Shown: one piece after another, positions 25,392-32,969 of the stretch
Position numbering within the stretch: position 1 is the first letter of the stretch
Layout: every line of letters starts with the position of its first letter
The notes under the pieces: model-generated
Databases searched by the model: none
Seen by the model: the letters and a program-made list of their open reading frames with translations, nothing else
What the model was told of the DNA's origin: nothing
Made by a program: the position numbers and the translations under genes
Source of the DNA: Rubritepida sp.
GTDB lineage: Bacteria; Pseudomonadota; Alphaproteobacteria; Acetobacterales; Acetobacteraceae
Direction: 5' to 3'
DNA length: 48,550 nt
Assembly: GCA_028291455.1 (NCBI GenBank)
Contig: JAQGHY010000176.1
Location: 1-48,550, forward strand

Positions 25392-26506
25392 CGCGCGAGC
25401 CTCCCTTCCACGAGACGCAGCACCCCATCGACGAAGAGCGCCAGCAGGATCACCGGCAGCGCGCCGAGCAGGATGAGGTCGGTGGCGAATTGCGCCATGC
25501 CCTCGAAGACGATGGCGCCAAGGCCGCCCGCTCCGACCAGCCCGCCCAGCGTCATCAGCCCGATACATTGCACCGTGGCGACGCGCAGGCTCGCGAGGAA
25601 GATCGGCAAGCCCAGCGGCACGCGTAGCTCCCAGTCGATGCGCCGCGATGTCATGCCCATGCCTTCCGCCGCCTCCACCAGATCGCGCGGTGCCGCGCCG
25701 AGGCCCACCACGATGCCGCGCCAGAGCGGCAAGCCGGCATAGAGCGCGGTGGCGATCAGGGCCGGCGTAGCACCGATGGTTTCCAGCCCGGCTTCCCGCA
25801 GCCCGGGCACGGCACGCAGCAACGCGCCGAGCAGGGGCATCAGCGCGCCGAACAGCGCAAGGGCGGGTACGACCTGCACCAGCCCCAGGGTCGTGCCGAG
25901 CACGGCCTCGGCCCGGCTTGCGCGAAAACCCCACCAGCCCAGCGGCACGAAAAGAACCAGCGCGAGCGCCAGTGCTGCTGCCGAGAGCAGCATGTGGCGC
26001 AGCAAAGCATCCTGGAGCTGCGGCGCGCGCGCCCGGTACTCCACCGCGAGGGAAAGTGCGTCGAGCGCCCCGCCGAACCACAGCGCGGCAAGCATTGCGA
26101 GCAGAACGAGCGGCATGGTCCTGCGCAGCGCGGCCGCCGGGCGCGCCGCCTCCGTAAGCATCAGCAGCAGGGTCAGGAGAAACAGCCAGAAGCCCGGCCC
26201 GGCCATCACCCGGGCGGCGGGAGGCATGCCTTCCAGCAACGGCGGCGCCGCCGCACCGCTGGCCCAGAGTGCCACGCCGAGCGCGGCAAGCAACGCGGCA
26301 CAGGCCAGTGCCGGCCGGCGCGGCGAGATCGGCACCGCGGCTACGAGTAGCAGCGCCACAGCCGCCACCCAGAAGTGCAGCGCGGCGAAGGACGAGAGCG
26401 CCGTGCCGCTGACCAGACGATTGGGCGCGACCGCAAGCCATCCGAAGCCAAGGAGGCCGAGCAGGGCGAGTGCCGCCAGAACGGGTTGGACCGGCAGTGT
26501 CCGCAT
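25379..26506 (-). CDS. yehY: Quaternary-amine-type ABC permease with extra membrane domain, YehY-like
   Basis: First permease of the importer, 375 residues, close to E. coli YehY and longer than the usual Opu permease. The first about 165 residues add four to five hydrophobic helices. The BPD_transp_1 domain then follows from the RHMLLSAAALALALVLFVPLGW region, with the coupling loop RDLVEAAEGMGMTSRRIDWELRVPLGLP and the end segment GLMTLGGLVGAGGLGAIVFEGM. It starts four bases after the receptor gene and overlaps the ATPase gene start. Confidence 0.9.
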   Translation of the reverse strand: MRTLPVQPVLAALALLGLLGFGWLAVAPNRLVSGTALSSFAALHFWVAAVALLLVAAVPISPRRPALACAALLAALGVALWASGAAAPPLLEGMPPAARVMAGPGFWLFLLTLLLMLTEAARPAAALRRTMPLVLLAMLAALWFGGALDALSLAVEYRARAPQLQDALLRHMLLSAAALALALVLFVPLGWWGFRASRAEAVLGTTLGLVQVVPALALFGALMPLLGALLRAVPGLREAGLETIGATPALIATALYAGLPLWRGIVVGLGAAPRDLVEAAEGMGMTSRRIDWELRVPLGLPIFLASLRVATVQCIGLMTLGGLVGAGGLGAIVFEGMAQFATDLILLGALPVILLALFVDGVLRLVEGRLARWRQ

Positions 26507-26510
26507 GCGC

Positions 26511-27413
26511 TTAGCCCGCCCCGCTCAGAAATGCCTGCGCGACGGCCCGCGGAGGCCGTCCCTCCACCGTGACCAGGGCGTTCAGCCGGCGCAGGGCTGC
26601 GAGGTCGAGGCGTGCGAAGACCGGCGCCAGCAGCCCGGGAATCATGGGAAAGCGCGAGAGCGCATCGGCGCGTATGACGGGGGCGGGCTGGAACACCATC
26701 TGGACTCGATTCTCATCCGTCATCACGACGAGGTCCAGCACGGAGAGCGCTCCATCCGTGCTGTAGACCATGGCGCAATCCACCCCGCCCATGCGCTCGG
26801 CTGCGGCGCGCATGGTTGCCGAGGTATCGCCGCCGGGCAGCATGACGATGCGGCCGCGAGGGAAAAGGAAATCGTAGGCGCTCTCGAAGGCCGGCAGGGC
26901 GGCGGGGCTTTCCACGAACTCCGCTGAGGCAGCCAGGCGCAGGTGCCCTGCATCGGCGGCCCGGGCGAAACCCGCCATGTCGCGCAGGGCCAGCCGCTCG
27001 GCCACGTCGCGCCGCACGGCGATGGCCCATGTGTTGTCGGCGGGGGCAGGGGGCAGCCAGACGATCCGGTTCGCGGTGTCATCGAGCCGGCGGATCAGCG
27101 CATAGCCGGCCGCGGCATCGTGCCAGGCGGGATCGCCCTGGCGGTCGAAGAAGAAGGCGCCGTTGCCGGTGTATTCCGGATACAGGTCGATATCGCCGCT
27201 GAGCAGCGCGGTGCGCAGGACCCGCGTCGGTCCCAGCTGCAAGCGCGACGTTACGGCAACGCCGCCGCTTTCCAGTGCCAGCAAGATGAGATTGCCGAGC
27301 AGCCCGCCCTCGGCATCGGTTTTCGAGGCCACGACCAGCGGCCGCGTCTGGGCCAACGCGCGCGTCGCTGGGGCCATAGCGACCCCAGCAAAGACGGCGC
27401 GGCGGCGGATCAC
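26511..27413 (-). CDS. yehZ: Quaternary-amine-type solute receptor, YehZ/OsmF-like
   Basis: Periplasmic receptor of the importer, 300 residues from GTG 27413. The start is set by the GTGA overlap with the DUF427 stop and by the signal peptide it exposes (MIRRRAVFAGVAMAPATRALAQ). OpuAC/YehZ-type landmarks follow: LVVASKTDAEGGLLGNLI, the hallmark GDIDLYPEYTGNG, PPAPADNTWAIAVR and CAMVYSTDGALSVLDLVVM. Ligands of this fold are trimethylammonium compounds held by aromatic residues. Flanking egtB and egtD suggest ergothioneine, hercynine or a related betaine. No binding-site comparison was possible here. Confidence 0.88.
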   Translation of the reverse strand: MIRRRAVFAGVAMAPATRALAQTRPLVVASKTDAEGGLLGNLILLALESGGVAVTSRLQLGPTRVLRTALLSGDIDLYPEYTGNGAFFFDRQGDPAWHDAAAGYALIRRLDDTANRIVWLPPAPADNTWAIAVRRDVAERLALRDMAGFARAADAGHLRLAASAEFVESPAALPAFESAYDFLFPRGRIVMLPGGDTSATMRAAAERMGGVDCAMVYSTDGALSVLDLVVMTDENRVQMVFQPAPVIRADALSRFPMIPGLLAPVFARLDLAALRRLNALVTVEGRPPRAVAQAFLSGAG

Positions 27414-27757
27414 GCCGGTTCGATTTCGATGCTGACGCGGTCGGGGTAGAAGGCCAGATGACCGGCGATGGACGAAACCGGCTCGAAGGGCGTCTCGTAG
27501 GTCCAGACGGCGTTCTCGGCCTCGGTTCCATCGGCGCGGAGCGAGTAGTAGCTGGCCTCGCCCTTGTGGGGACAAGTCGTGTGGTGCGGGGTGCGGATGA
27601 AGTGCTCCATCACGGCATCCGCGCGCGGGATGTACTGGACGGGGCCGTGGCCTTCTTCGAGAAGGGTCAGCGCATGTTGTGTGTCCGCGACGACGACGCC
27701 TCCGAAAGTTACCTTGAGGCGGCCCGCGGTGGGCAGGATATCGATCCGGTGCGACAT
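27410..27757 (-). CDS. DUF427-domain protein coupled to the importer
   Basis: A 115-residue cytoplasmic protein starting at ATG 27757 with GGGAG eight bases upstream. The DUF427 fold is recognised from RLKVTFGGVVVADT, VQYIPRADAVMEHF, TTCPHKGEASYYSL and VWTYETPFEPVSSIAGHLAFYPDRV. The CPHKGEA block is the family's most conserved part and suggests a ligand or catalytic pocket. The biochemical function is unknown. Its stop overlaps the receptor's GTG, so it is the first gene of the importer operon. Confidence 0.88.
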   Translation of the reverse strand: MSHRIDILPTAGRLKVTFGGVVVADTQHALTLLEEGHGPVQYIPRADAVMEHFIRTPHHTTCPHKGEASYYSLRADGTEAENAVWTYETPFEPVSSIAGHLAFYPDRVSIEIEPA

Positions 27758-28003
27758 AGATTTACTCCCGTTGGGGCGGAGGCTTTCGTTCCTGTCCGAT
27801 ATGGGTAGAGGCTCCGACATTGCCACAGTAGGCGAACTTGATTGGCAGCGGCGTCCTGATCGGCCCTTCTCATCCCAGGCCTTTGACCCATATCCGGCTT
27901 GGGTTCGGACGCGGCCCCTGGTGATGGCCGATTTATCGGCGGTGCCCATGCTGTCGGAGCCACGGCTTTCGAGTTGTTGCTTCGAAACGGCCAACCCGCC
28001 TGT

Positions 28004-28015
28004 CAAACGCGTTTG
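28004..28015. promoter_or_regulatory. Perfect 12-bp palindrome in the egtD/importer divergent region
   Basis: CAAACGCGTTTG, with outer G/C also symmetric (28002, 28017). It lies 38 bases upstream of egtD and about 250 bases from the divergent DUF427 gene. The central CG with A/T arms resembles LacI- or TetR-type operators. No regulator gene is adjacent. Confidence 0.5.
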
Positions 28016-28052
28016 TCGGAATCGGCTTAGTTTGTGACGAGGAACTATCGCT

Positions 28053-29000
28053 ATGCATGACGTCGCGGATCTAATCGACACGTCCTTCTTGACCGACGTG
28101 TTGATGGGCCTTTCCGGCAGACAGAAATCGATTCCGTGTCGATGGTTCTATGATGATCGTGGCTCGGAACTGTTCGAGGATATCACCAGGCTCGCTGAGT
28201 ATTATCCCACCCGGACCGAAACGGGGATCATCCAAGACAACATCCAGGCAATTGCCGGATTTGCGGGATCTGAAATTGCGCTACTCGAATATGGTGCGGG
28301 CGCTGGGATCAAGACGGAACTTCTGCTCGAGAAAATGGACGGCAACTGTCTCTATGTGCCGATAGATATCGCCGGAGATTTTCTCAACCAGACCGTCGAT
28401 CGGATCCGGGCCAAATTCCCCGCGCTGCGGGTCAGGCCGATCACCTCCGACTTCACCATCGATTTCGACATCCCCGACGACGTTCCCACCGAGCGTCGCG
28501 TCGGCTTCTTTCCGGGATCCACCATCGGCAATCTGAGTGCATCGGAAGCGCGGACGTTTCTGGGTCGCATGCGTCGGCATGTGGGCCGTAGCGGCGCGGC
28601 CATCATCGGTGTCGACCTCAAGAAGGACATCGGGACCATCATCGCCGCCTATGACGATAGCCTGGGCGTCACCGCCGCGTTCAATCTCAACCTCCTGACC
28701 CGGATCAACAGGGAGCTCGGCGGCAATTTCCGGCCCGACCTCTTCGAGCATCGCGCCAGCTGGAACGAGACGGACGGTGCCGTGGAAATGCACCTGGTGA
28801 GCCGGGTCGAGCAGTCCGTGACCCTGGCGGATCATCGTTTCCAGTTCGAAGCCGGCGAGACGATCCACACCGAGAGTTCCCGCAAATACGATCCGCAATC
28901 ATTCGCTGCGTTGGCCGATGGAGCGGATTGGGTTGTGGACAGGACCTGGATGGATGCGGACAGGAAGTTCGCCATCTTCGGGTTGCGACCGAAAAGCTGA
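28053..29000 (+). CDS. egtD: L-histidine N-alpha-methyltransferase EgtD
   Basis: Trimethylates histidine to hercynine with three S-adenosylmethionine, the first step of ergothioneine synthesis. It is 315 residues, typical of EgtD. The SAM site is EYGAGAGIKTELLL (79-92), followed by YVPIDIAGDFL, FFPGSTIGNLSASEA, VDLKKD, the hallmark AFNLNLLTRINRELGGNF and the histidine-contact region VEMHLVSR. GAGGA precedes ATG 28053 by eight bases. It diverges from the DUF427-importer operon across 295 bases, so shared regulation is likely. egtB is on the same strand on the far side of the importer. Confidence 0.96.
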   Translation: MHDVADLIDTSFLTDVLMGLSGRQKSIPCRWFYDDRGSELFEDITRLAEYYPTRTETGIIQDNIQAIAGFAGSEIALLEYGAGAGIKTELLLEKMDGNCLYVPIDIAGDFLNQTVDRIRAKFPALRVRPITSDFTIDFDIPDDVPTERRVGFFPGSTIGNLSASEARTFLGRMRRHVGRSGAAIIGVDLKKDIGTIIAAYDDSLGVTAAFNLNLLTRINRELGGNFRPDLFEHRASWNETDGAVEMHLVSRVEQSVTLADHRFQFEAGETIHTESSRKYDPQSFAALADGADWVVDRTWMDADRKFAIFGLRPKS

Positions 29001-29085
29001 TTGCCGGATCGAATCACGGGCCGGCCTTGTAGCACCGGGCGGACTGGATGATAGGATCGCCGAAAACAGGCACCGGGAAACGTCC

Positions 29086-30084
29086 ATGACCAAGCATCGG
29101 AACCCCAGCCGGGGCATCTCTCGCCGAGGCGTCATGATGGCCGGCGCTGGCCTTGCCGGCGTTTCGACGAGCCAGGCTTCCGCCCAGGAAGCGGATTGGC
29201 CCACGCGACCCGTGCGGGTGATCGTGGGTTGGCCACCGGGCGGCACGGCGGACAGTGTCGCCAGGATGTTGTTCAGTGAGACGTCGCAGCGCACACGGCA
29301 GCAGTTCGTCATCGAGAATCGCACGGGCGCGACCGGGATGATCGGCAGCGGCTTCGTCGCATCGGCCCCTGCGGACGGGTATACGATCCTGTACGGGACG
29401 ACGCCGCTCTCGACAGCGGTCCTGTTCCCGCAGATGACCTTCGATCCCGCGCGTGATCTCGTCCCCGTGTTCCGGGCAATCACCGTGCCGCAGCTCCTGC
29501 TGGCGCATCCCGCCGTCGCCAGCAATACGGTCGGGGAGGTCATCGCGGACGCCAAGGCCCGTCCTGGGCTGCAAAACTGGGCATCGGCCGGCAGCGGCGG
29601 CGTGCAGCACCTGGCGCTCGAACTCTTCGCCCGACGTGCGGGCATCCAGGTGAACCATGTTCCATATCGGGGCGGCGGCCCCGCCACGAATGATCTCCTT
29701 GCCGGCCAGGTTCAGTACTATTTCGGCAATGCGGATACGGCGATCTCCTTCGTCACCAGCGGCCGCCTGAAGGCGCTCTGCCATACCGGCGGCAGCCGAC
29801 TCGCATCTCTGCCCGATGTCCCGCCTCTGTCCGACGTGCTGCCCGGATTCGAGACCTATGAATGGAACGGGCTGTTCGTCCCGACGGGAACGGCGTGGGC
29901 GATCGTCATCAAACTCAACCAGATGCTCAACGAGACACTTGCCGCGCCCGCTTTATCCGGACGGCTGGCAGGCCTCGATCTGCAAGCGCAAGCCAATACG
30001 CCCGAGCAGTTCGCTGACTTCTTCCGCGAGCAAAGCACGCGCTGGAACAGCTTCATCCAGGAAGCGGGCATCCGTCTCGAATAG
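29086..30084 (+). CDS. Bug/TctC-family periplasmic receptor
   Basis: Solute receptor of 332 residues with a twin-arginine leader (GISRRGVMMAGAGLAG...SAQ). Landmarks are WPTRPVRVIVGWPPGGTAD, QQFVIENRTGATGMIG, DGYTILYGTTPLS, NHVPYRGGGP and LPGFETYEWNGLFVPTGT; the last is close to the tandem pair at 3896-6009, so a similar ligand class is possible. It starts 85 bases after egtD on the same strand, but nothing links it functionally to ergothioneine. Confidence 0.9.
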   Translation: MTKHRNPSRGISRRGVMMAGAGLAGVSTSQASAQEADWPTRPVRVIVGWPPGGTADSVARMLFSETSQRTRQQFVIENRTGATGMIGSGFVASAPADGYTILYGTTPLSTAVLFPQMTFDPARDLVPVFRAITVPQLLLAHPAVASNTVGEVIADAKARPGLQNWASAGSGGVQHLALELFARRAGIQVNHVPYRGGGPATNDLLAGQVQYYFGNADTAISFVTSGRLKALCHTGGSRLASLPDVPPLSDVLPGFETYEWNGLFVPTGTAWAIVIKLNQMLNETLAAPALSGRLAGLDLQAQANTPEQFADFFREQSTRWNSFIQEAGIRLE

Positions 30085-30101
30085 CGCGAGCCTTCGAGAG
30101 G

Positions 30102-31397
30102 TTACCTCCAGCCGGGCGCGGGCGCCTTGCGAACGCGGCGGCTGACCTCTTCGTAGGAGTCGATGCGATCTTCCCAGAACTCGTCGATCAGGTCCCGGTT
30201 CGCCATGACCCAGGCGGAGACGCGCTCGAAGTCCTGCTGATACAGCCCGCCGCTGACCTGCACGATCATCGGCTCCACCGCCAGAACGGTCAGCCTGTCG
30301 GGTTCGAAACGCGTGCCCGGGGTTACGCCGACCAAAGCGTTGTCCGCGCCATGGCCGCGCCGGAGCCATATGCCCTGCGGCAAGCCCGTGAGGTGGCGAG
30401 GCAGGCAAATGCTGTCCTGGGTGATCTTGTCGGCAGGGTTGTTGGCGGCGGGCGCTGAAGCCGCGGGCACTGCGGGCGGAGCGGGCTGGGCCGGAGGGGC
30501 GATCACAACACTAACAGCCTCGGGTGAGGGCGCGTCCAAGGCTGGCTCAGCCTGCACAAGCGCATCAACCCGCGGCGCTTCTTCCGGGATGCTCACAGCG
30601 ACGGCCTCCTCCTCCTCGGGCGCGGCAAGGCGCACGCTGACGCCCTCGTCGTCGACGGCGAGCGCGATGGAGTGGTCCGCATCGAAGACCATCCGCAGGC
30701 TATCCTCGAAGGCAGTCCTGAACGTAGCGACATTCTGCGAAGGGGTGCCGAAACGGCGGAGCAGGTCCTGCCACGTCGTGGTCGAGATGCGGCCTGCAGC
30801 CTCGCCATGCAGCGAAAGCCGGATCCATGCATAGGCATCCAGCGCCGCCGGCGAGTCCGACAGTTCGCGCACAATGCGCCGGTCCAGCGCGATGGCATGG
30901 TTGGCCAGGCTGGAGAGAAACCGGCTGCCGAGACGGATGCTGGACCGCCATTCCGCGGCGTCTCCGCGCGTTCGGCTTCTCGCGTCGAACACGGTGATCT
31001 CCGGGCCGGTCGGCAAGGTTACCGAGATCTTCGCCGACAGCATGCGATGCAGCTGATCGACCAGATCGCGCGCCGCCTTGCCGCCAAGACCCATCCTCTC
31101 CGCCAGCGTGGCGGCGTTTTCCCCAAGTTCCAGCTCGACATTATTCGCCCGGACCGCAGCGTCGCAGATATGCATCATGATCAGCCGCGGCATGCGCCCG
31201 CTTGGTACGGCGAGTTCCGCCGAGCCCGGCTCGATGCGAAGCGAGGCCGGCCCGATATCGCGCTGCCAGGTTCCCTTGGCGGCGCGGAGCGGCAAGGCCA
31301 TCTCGCAAAATGCGGCGTGAAGCCAAAGGATCGTGTCGTCCGGCTGAACGCCGGCCACCTCGGGCGCAAGGAGGGTCGGGATGGAATTCTGGCTCAT
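30102..31397 (-). CDS. Plasmid RepA-like initiator protein with added C-terminal domain
   Basis: A 431-residue protein. Residues about 65-255 resemble plasmid-encoded RepA (PF04796 type): GRMPRLIMMHICDAAVRANN, EWRSSIRLGSRFLSSL, DSPAALDAYAWIRLSLHG and TTWQDLLRRFGTPSQNVATFRTAFEDSL. A Pro/Ala/Glu-rich linker (about 265-325) joins a second domain ending QQDFERVSAWVMANRDLIDEFWEDRIDSYEEV and RVRKAPAPGWR. I see no iterons, parA or parB nearby, so it may be a domesticated or stranded plasmid gene rather than an active origin. It is convergent with the Bug gene (17 bases). Confidence 0.7.
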   Translation of the reverse strand: MSQNSIPTLLAPEVAGVQPDDTILWLHAAFCEMALPLRAAKGTWQRDIGPASLRIEPGSAELAVPSGRMPRLIMMHICDAAVRANNVELELGENAATLAERMGLGGKAARDLVDQLHRMLSAKISVTLPTGPEITVFDARSRTRGDAAEWRSSIRLGSRFLSSLANHAIALDRRIVRELSDSPAALDAYAWIRLSLHGEAAGRISTTTWQDLLRRFGTPSQNVATFRTAFEDSLRMVFDADHSIALAVDDEGVSVRLAAPEEEEAVAVSIPEEAPRVDALVQAEPALDAPSPEAVSVVIAPPAQPAPPAVPAASAPAANNPADKITQDSICLPRHLTGLPQGIWLRRGHGADNALVGVTPGTRFEPDRLTVLAVEPMIVQVSGGLYQQDFERVSAWVMANRDLIDEFWEDRIDSYEEVSRRVRKAPAPGWR

Positions 31398-31575
31398 GAT
31401 CGCTGTTACTCAGGTTGCGGCGAGATTTAGTCGAGCAGTCCCAGCCGCAAGAAGCGCTTGGGAGGCGGAAGATCGCTGCTATGAGTGGCAGGTGGTAGCC
31501 AGGAAACGTGCCTGAGGGAAGCCCAGATCAGAATCCATGCGCCCGAAGCCGCCGGACGTCACGATAGTGGCCCCG

Positions 31576-32967
31576 TTACCCACCGTGCCTCAGGACGATC
31601 ATCTTGTCCTCCGACATCTCTTCCATGGTCCAGGGGATGCCGCCGATGCCGTAACCCGACTGCCGCCGCCCGGTGAAGGGCATCCAGTCCGTGCGGAAGG
31701 CCGTGTGATCATTCACCATCACCGCCGAGGCATCGAGGCGATGCGCCGCGCGGAGGGCAGGGCCGATATCCGTCGAGAACACGCTTGCCTGGAAGGCGAA
31801 GGGCAGGCTGTTGGCGATGTCGATCGCCGCGTCGAGCTCGCGGAACCCATAGACGCAGGTGACGGGCCCGAAAACCTCCAGCTGTGACAGCTTGGCACCG
31901 GCGGGCGGATCGACCACTACGGCCGGGATCAGCGTCGTCTCGGACAGGCGCCCGCCGCCGAGCAGCCTGCCCCCGCCCGAGACCGCCTCGTCGATCCAGG
32001 AGACCACGCGTTCGGTTTCTCGCGGGCGAATCAAGGGGCCGACCTCGGTCTGCGGCAAGATCGGATCGCCGACACTCAGTGCCGCGACCCGCGCCGCCAG
32101 CCGCTCAACGAAGCTATCCAGGATGTCCGCATGGACGAAGATCCGCTGCACGGACACGCAGACCTGGCCGGCATGGTAGTAGCCGCCCTTCACGATGGGC
32201 TCGATGATGCGCTCGATTGCAGCGCTGCGGTCGACGATGACCGGCGCGGCGCCGCCATGCTCCAGCGCGCAGCGCGTGCCCGGGGGCAGCTTGCTGCGCA
32301 GGTGCCAGCCGACGCGGGCGGAGCCGATGAAGCTCAGGAAGGCCACGCGTGGATCGGTGGCGAGGGCTTCGGCCAGCGCGTTGTCGTTGGTGATGAAGGT
32401 TTGGCACCACCGCTCCTCCAGCCCGGCCTCGCGCAGGAGGGCCACGAGGTCGAGGCAGGACAGGGGCGTGGCCGCGGCTGGCTTGATGATCACCGGGCAG
32501 CCGACGGCGATGGCGGGCGCGATCTGATGGATGATGAGGTTCAGCGGATGGTTGAACGCCGAGATGGCCGCGACGACCCCGATCGGCTCCTTGGTGGTGA
32601 AGGCCCACCGCCCCTCGCTCGCGGGCGTGAGGCCCATGGGGATCTCCTTGCCCGCGAAGTTGCGGATCTCGTCGGCGGCGTCGCGCAGCCCGTCGATCGC
32701 GCGGACCACCTCGATGGCGGCGTCGGTGAAGGGCTTGCCGCCCTCCTGCGCGATGAGCTTCGCAAAATGAGCCTGGCGGCCTTCCAGCAAGGTTGCGGCC
32801 CGCCGCAGCACGGCGCTGCGCTGGTGCGGCTTGAGCCAGCCGTCGCGATCTCGCAGCGTCCGCGCCGCGGTCGCGAGCTTCGTTTCGAGCGTCTGGGCAT
32901 CGTCGGCCGGAACCTCCGCGATCAGCGCCCGGTCGAAGGCCTGCATGACCTGAAGCATATTCGGCAA
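31576..32967 (-). CDS. NAD(P)-dependent aldehyde dehydrogenase
   Basis: Oxidises an aldehyde to its acid. The protein has 463 residues with the complete catalytic set: N139 (FNHP), E236 (ALEHGGAAP, where most relatives have ELGG) and nucleophile C270 (GQVCVSVQR). The nucleotide loop FIGSARVG (213-220) and the end motif GRRQSGYGIGGIPWTMEEM are normal. It resembles lactaldehyde/phosphonoacetaldehyde-type members. It begins two bases after the stop of the ThDP enzyme gene, so the pair forms an operon; the aldehyde may be produced by that enzyme. Confidence 0.9.
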   Translation of the reverse strand: MPNMLQVMQAFDRALIAEVPADDAQTLETKLATAARTLRDRDGWLKPHQRSAVLRRAATLLEGRQAHFAKLIAQEGGKPFTDAAIEVVRAIDGLRDAADEIRNFAGKEIPMGLTPASEGRWAFTTKEPIGVVAAISAFNHPLNLIIHQIAPAIAVGCPVIIKPAAATPLSCLDLVALLREAGLEERWCQTFITNDNALAEALATDPRVAFLSFIGSARVGWHLRSKLPPGTRCALEHGGAAPVIVDRSAAIERIIEPIVKGGYYHAGQVCVSVQRIFVHADILDSFVERLAARVAALSVGDPILPQTEVGPLIRPRETERVVSWIDEAVSGGGRLLGGGRLSETTLIPAVVVDPPAGAKLSQLEVFGPVTCVYGFRELDAAIDIANSLPFAFQASVFSTDIGPALRAAHRLDASAVMVNDHTAFRTDWMPFTGRRQSGYGIGGIPWTMEEMSEDKMIVLRHGG

Positions 32968-32969
32968 GA

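Noticed and set aside
25392-26441. In-frame upstream extension of the YehX-like ATPase
   Set aside because: It overlaps the YehY-like permease and adds no ATPase-like sequence. GGGAGG before ATG 25391 marks the true start.
31398-31575. Search for iterons or an origin upstream of the RepA-like gene
   Set aside because: Only a single repeat of GATCGCTG (31398-31405, 31471-31478) is seen; no iteron array, DnaA-box cluster or AT-rich block.
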